NCBI RefSeq assembly: GCF_029784165.1
Contig: NC_073696.1
Coordinates: 157,517,182 to 157,581,181, forward strand
DNA length: 64,000 nt
Source: Wyeomyia smithii
Taxonomy: Eukaryota; Arthropoda; Insecta; Diptera; Culicidae
Direction of reading: 5' to 3'
The position numbers and the translations under genes were made by a program. The notes below the pieces were generated by a model that was not told where the DNA came from, searched no databases, and was given only the letters and a program-made list of their open reading frames with translations. Within the stretch, counting starts at the first letter, position 1, and every line of letters starts with the position of its first letter. This document shows, piece after piece, positions 62,162-64,000 of this stretch.

Positions 62162-64000
62162 ATCGAAGTAAGTATTCTCAACTATGGTATTGGCCTTGAG
62201 GAACAGTATCTGCTGCATTGGTGTTGATCCCAACGTTGTCCGGAACTTGGAAAGAATTTGACCCAAACCATTGAAGTTACGCTCGACAGACACCTGGGTA
62301 CACGGCAGTTGTAGAACAGCTAGAGCGAGCTCGGCAAGATTCGGATTCTTATGGCTTTGTCCTTCCCATCATCCAATCACATCACAATCTAAAGACAGCG
62401 ATTCTTCGAACGAAAAGCGTCTAATTTGTTTCTCAATACCGTGTATATCAGCAGGCTTGCATTGTTTGCAGGATGCTAGAAGTTTTTGGACACGTTGAAG
62501 AGCTACGTTTTTCGAAGTTGATGGTTCTGATGGATCTGTCGCTCTTTGTTTTCCCTTCACATCTTGGATTGCCTTCCATGTTGCCAAAAGATGTTCCTGA
62601 AACGAACGATATTTTCGAACAAGTGCACTTAATCTCTTAAATTATCCTTCAGAATCTGTTTATAATCTAACTTTGTTGAAACATGCAAAATGGAAACATG
62701 GAGAGGAACGCTTATGTAAGAGTGTTTTTCAAACAAGTGAAATATGAATAACTGAATGCAGTTTTTTCAAAAAGTTCGCTTTTTAGTATGGTAATGAGCT
62801 ACCTCTTTGTAGACTTTTCGACCTTGCCTAATTAAATACCACTCAACCAAATATGTTTGAAGGGTACTTACGACAGCTTCCTCTTTTTGATCTAGCGTTA
62901 GGATTGGCGGCTCCAATTCGTTTAACCTAGGGTCCACATACAGCGCAGCGTAGAAGGCAGGATTATCAAACCACATTGGTTTTCGCTTTAGAAGGGCTTC
63001 CAGTAGTTGTTTCGCAAGGGTATCGTTATTGTCTTCCAACTCTGAACAACACTCTTTCCAATAGAGGTAGAATGTTCCACATGTTATGGTTTCTTCTTGT
63101 ATTCTTTTTGTTAAAATGAAAACGGCTTTGCTGCCGAAACAAATTGTCGACCCGTTTCCAATAGTTAATATTGTAAAGCTTCTGCTGATCTAGTGCCAAC
63201 AAATCGATGATGAAATCATGCTGTTGGTGCAAACAGTCTACCATTAAGTAGGAAGTCTCCACCGAGTCTCTCCATCGAAGAAAGGTAACCTTTGGTCTTA
63301 TCAAGCTTGAAAGAGTTGACGTACAGTTGCGCTCTCAAAATTTTCACCAGCTGTCTGGTCTTCTTGAGAAATTTGCACAAGGAATCTTTCTTTAGTACGT
63401 CATACACTGATAATTGAACTGTATGGGCCCGTAAGGCGGTTTCGAGTAAGTGTAGTAGCTTTGAGCATATTTTTGCCATTGTCTGTGGTGATACTGTAAA
63501 TTTGCGAAAGTTCAAGGCTAAAGATACTTAATGCTTTTAAAATCTCTTCCATAATGTTTTCGGCAGTATTTCTTTCCACCGTTTCACGCATAACCAGAGT
63601 ACGTACGACAATTTTCCGTTATTTATGAATTGTACATTTATACCGAGGATATTTCGAACCTTGCGGGAGGCAATGTCGGCCTTTATACAAACTAATTTCC
63701 CTTTCAGCTCTAATGAAATGAATTTGATCACTTTAGATGTAGTGGATTCCACATACCGCAAGATGTTGTGGCGATTTATGTGACCCAGTTTCAACCCATC
63801 CTCGATCAGGTGAAGAACGTCATGGACACACTCTCTTTCAAAAAAACTTAACGGGACATTGCATACAGTAACCCACTGTACAAGGGATTTTATGTATCCA
63901 TTACGCTCAAACGGTATGGTAATCTTGGTCTTCTTACGTATCACATCATCCGGCAGGGAATCAAAGGAGGTTTTTTCTCCACAATCCAAACCAAGCTCTT
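62162..64000 (-). pseudogene. hAT transposase, decayed, runs off the right edge
   Basis: In order on the minus strand: 63989-63537 (FERNGYIKSLVQWVTVCNVP, CVHDVLHL, CIKADIASRKVRNILGINVQ with the first catalytic Asp), 63591-63400 (SITTDNGKNMLKATTL, second catalytic Asp), 63515-63216 and 63304-63026 (helical insertion region with LHLLETALRAHTVQL), 63039-62767 (NPAFYAALYVDPRLNEL), 62587-62369 and, after a TGA at about 62369, YWEGQSHKNPNLAELALAVL and PCTQVSVERNF, the hATC dimerisation domain, ending near 62162. At least five frame breaks. The N-terminal zinc finger would lie beyond the window. No element ends were found. Confidence 0.82.

Overview
The window reads as repeat-rich insect heterochromatin or an intergenic desert, most likely from a mosquito (Culicidae). 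I found no host protein-coding gene, rRNA or canonical tRNA gene. Almost every long reading frame belongs to a transposable element. The mixture is typical of mosquito genomes: Jockey/CR1-type, R1-type and I-type non-LTR elements, Ty3/gypsy and BEL/Pao LTR elements, a mariner with a D37E-like core, hAT elements and MITEs, and a tRNA-derived SINE. The species call is inference.

Layout. 1-2420: 3' part of a non-LTR element (+) with an open RT frame and a (TAAAA)n tail. 2421-11066: two tandem copies of one dead non-LTR element (-) plus its flank; the left copy is further split by a SINE and a deleted mariner. 11067-12491: a Harbinger-like MITE, an inverted flank repeat, and a hAT-like MITE filled with a GAACCCGAC-type minisatellite. 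12500-14216: gypsy remnant 1. 15281-17785: a non-LTR tail, then a degenerate tandem array with a period near 150 bp. 17892-24200: a BEL/Pao element (+) carrying a nearly intact gypsy element (18597-22858) and a second copy of the minisatellite MITE. 24200-28650: a BEL/Pao element (-) and a non-LTR fragment, together duplicated in tandem; the non-LTR continues to 29720.

30820-41398 is a four-level nest: a decayed Jockey-like element (+) contains a 524 bp hAT-like MITE and a TA-flanked Tc1/mariner (possibly pogo) element, and the latter contains a full-length 6.07 kb I-type element with a 16 bp target duplication. 41546-47373: a second, inverted I-type copy and a 230 bp 5'-truncated third copy. 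47388-49519: another non-LTR (-). 49528-49779: a hAT-like MITE. 50430-54126: gypsy remnant 3, split by a truncated SINE in its integrase. 54290-55740: a noncoding repeat that has picked up 144 bp of R1-type ORF1. 56388-57564: nested inverted repeats. 57770-60318: an R1-type element cut off inside RT. 62162-64000: a decayed hAT transposase (-) running off the right edge.

The genes work together only within elements: gag or ORF1 RNA-binding proteins package element RNA, while pol or ORF2 supplies endonuclease or integrase, reverse transcriptase and RNase H. The only element that looks capable of making its full protein set is the gypsy at 18597-22858. Its LTRs differ at one position of 174, and it has a canonical -1 slippery heptamer directly before the gag stop. 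The window is chiefly valuable as a stratigraphic record: target duplications and paralogous empty sites let many insertions and duplications be ordered.
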